From: Betaproteobacteria bacterium
GTDB lineage: Bacteria > Pseudomonadota > Gammaproteobacteria > Burkholderiales > CANMPU01
Assembly: GCA_947499755.1 (NCBI GenBank)
Contig: CANMPU010000073.1
Location: forward strand, 1 to 5,879
Direction of reading: 5' to 3'
Length of the DNA stretch: 5,879 bases
In this document: in pieces, positions 5,833 to 5,879 of the stretch
Numbering within the stretch: position 1 is the first letter of the stretch
Layout of the letters: the number at the start of each line of letters is the position of its first letter
Notes under the pieces: generated by a model
What the model was told of the DNA's origin: nothing
The model's database searches: none
Seen by the model: the letters and a program-made list of their open reading frames with translations, nothing else
Translations under genes and position numbers: made by a program

Positions 5833-5879
5833 ATCGCTCAAGAAAAAGAGCCGCGCATTAATGAAGAGATAACATCGGC
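5833..5879 (+). CDS. infC: Translation initiation factor IF-3, N-terminal start (partial)
   Basis: Fifteen codons are visible before the window ends, reading (I/M)AQEKEPRINEEITS. The PRINEEI-type stretch is the usual N-terminus of IF-3, which binds the 30S subunit, blocks 50S joining and checks start-codon/initiator-tRNA pairing. The start is ATC, not ATG. A rare AUU-class start codon is established for infC in E. coli, where IF-3 represses its own synthesis by rejecting non-standard starts; ATC should serve the same feedback here, which is inference from family knowledge. The gene follows thrS by 80 bases on the same strand, and thrS-infC linkage is widespread in bacteria. The rest of the protein lies outside the window. 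Confidence 0.88.
   Translation, partial: MAQEKEPRINEEITS

Overview
The window looks like chromosomal DNA of a proteobacterium, most likely a betaproteobacterium of moderate GC content. The reason is gene order: relA, then tRNA-Val(GAC), then thrS, then infC is an arrangement I associate with Betaproteobacteria, and the RelA and ThrRS sequences fit that group. No genus can be named from sequence reading alone.

Layout, left to right. Bases 1-172 are the last 56 codons of a UMF1/Atg22-type MFS permease. After a 42-base gap, on the same strand, comes relA (215-2359), a RelA-type (p)ppGpp synthetase with a degenerate hydrolase domain. A 107-base convergent spacer follows. Then a leftward cluster occupies 2467-3506. 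Read in its own direction it holds a 34-codon small ORF with a signal-peptide-like sequence, a 111-residue three-helix membrane protein of unknown function 4 bases further on, and a 180-residue FMN-type PNPOx-family protein. Its upstream region (3507-3700) is AT-rich. It contains a good leftward promoter, an exact 14-base palindrome at the predicted start of transcription and an 11-bp AT-only inverted repeat just before the first ribosome binding site, and it shares space with the rightward tRNA promoter.

From 3701 rightwards lies the translation block: tRNA-Val(GAC) with encoded CCA, a strong hairpin terminator, thrS (complete, all expected catalytic and zinc residues), and the first 15 codons of infC, which starts at a non-canonical ATC codon behind a strong Shine-Dalgarno sequence.

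How it fits together: the outer genes belong to translation and to the stringent response, which senses uncharged tRNA. The leftward trio looks like an accessory cassette placed between relA and tRNA-Val. It is the least explained part of the window, especially its small ORF and its controlled-looking leader. No CRISPR array, insertion sequence, phage gene or obviously new defence system was seen.
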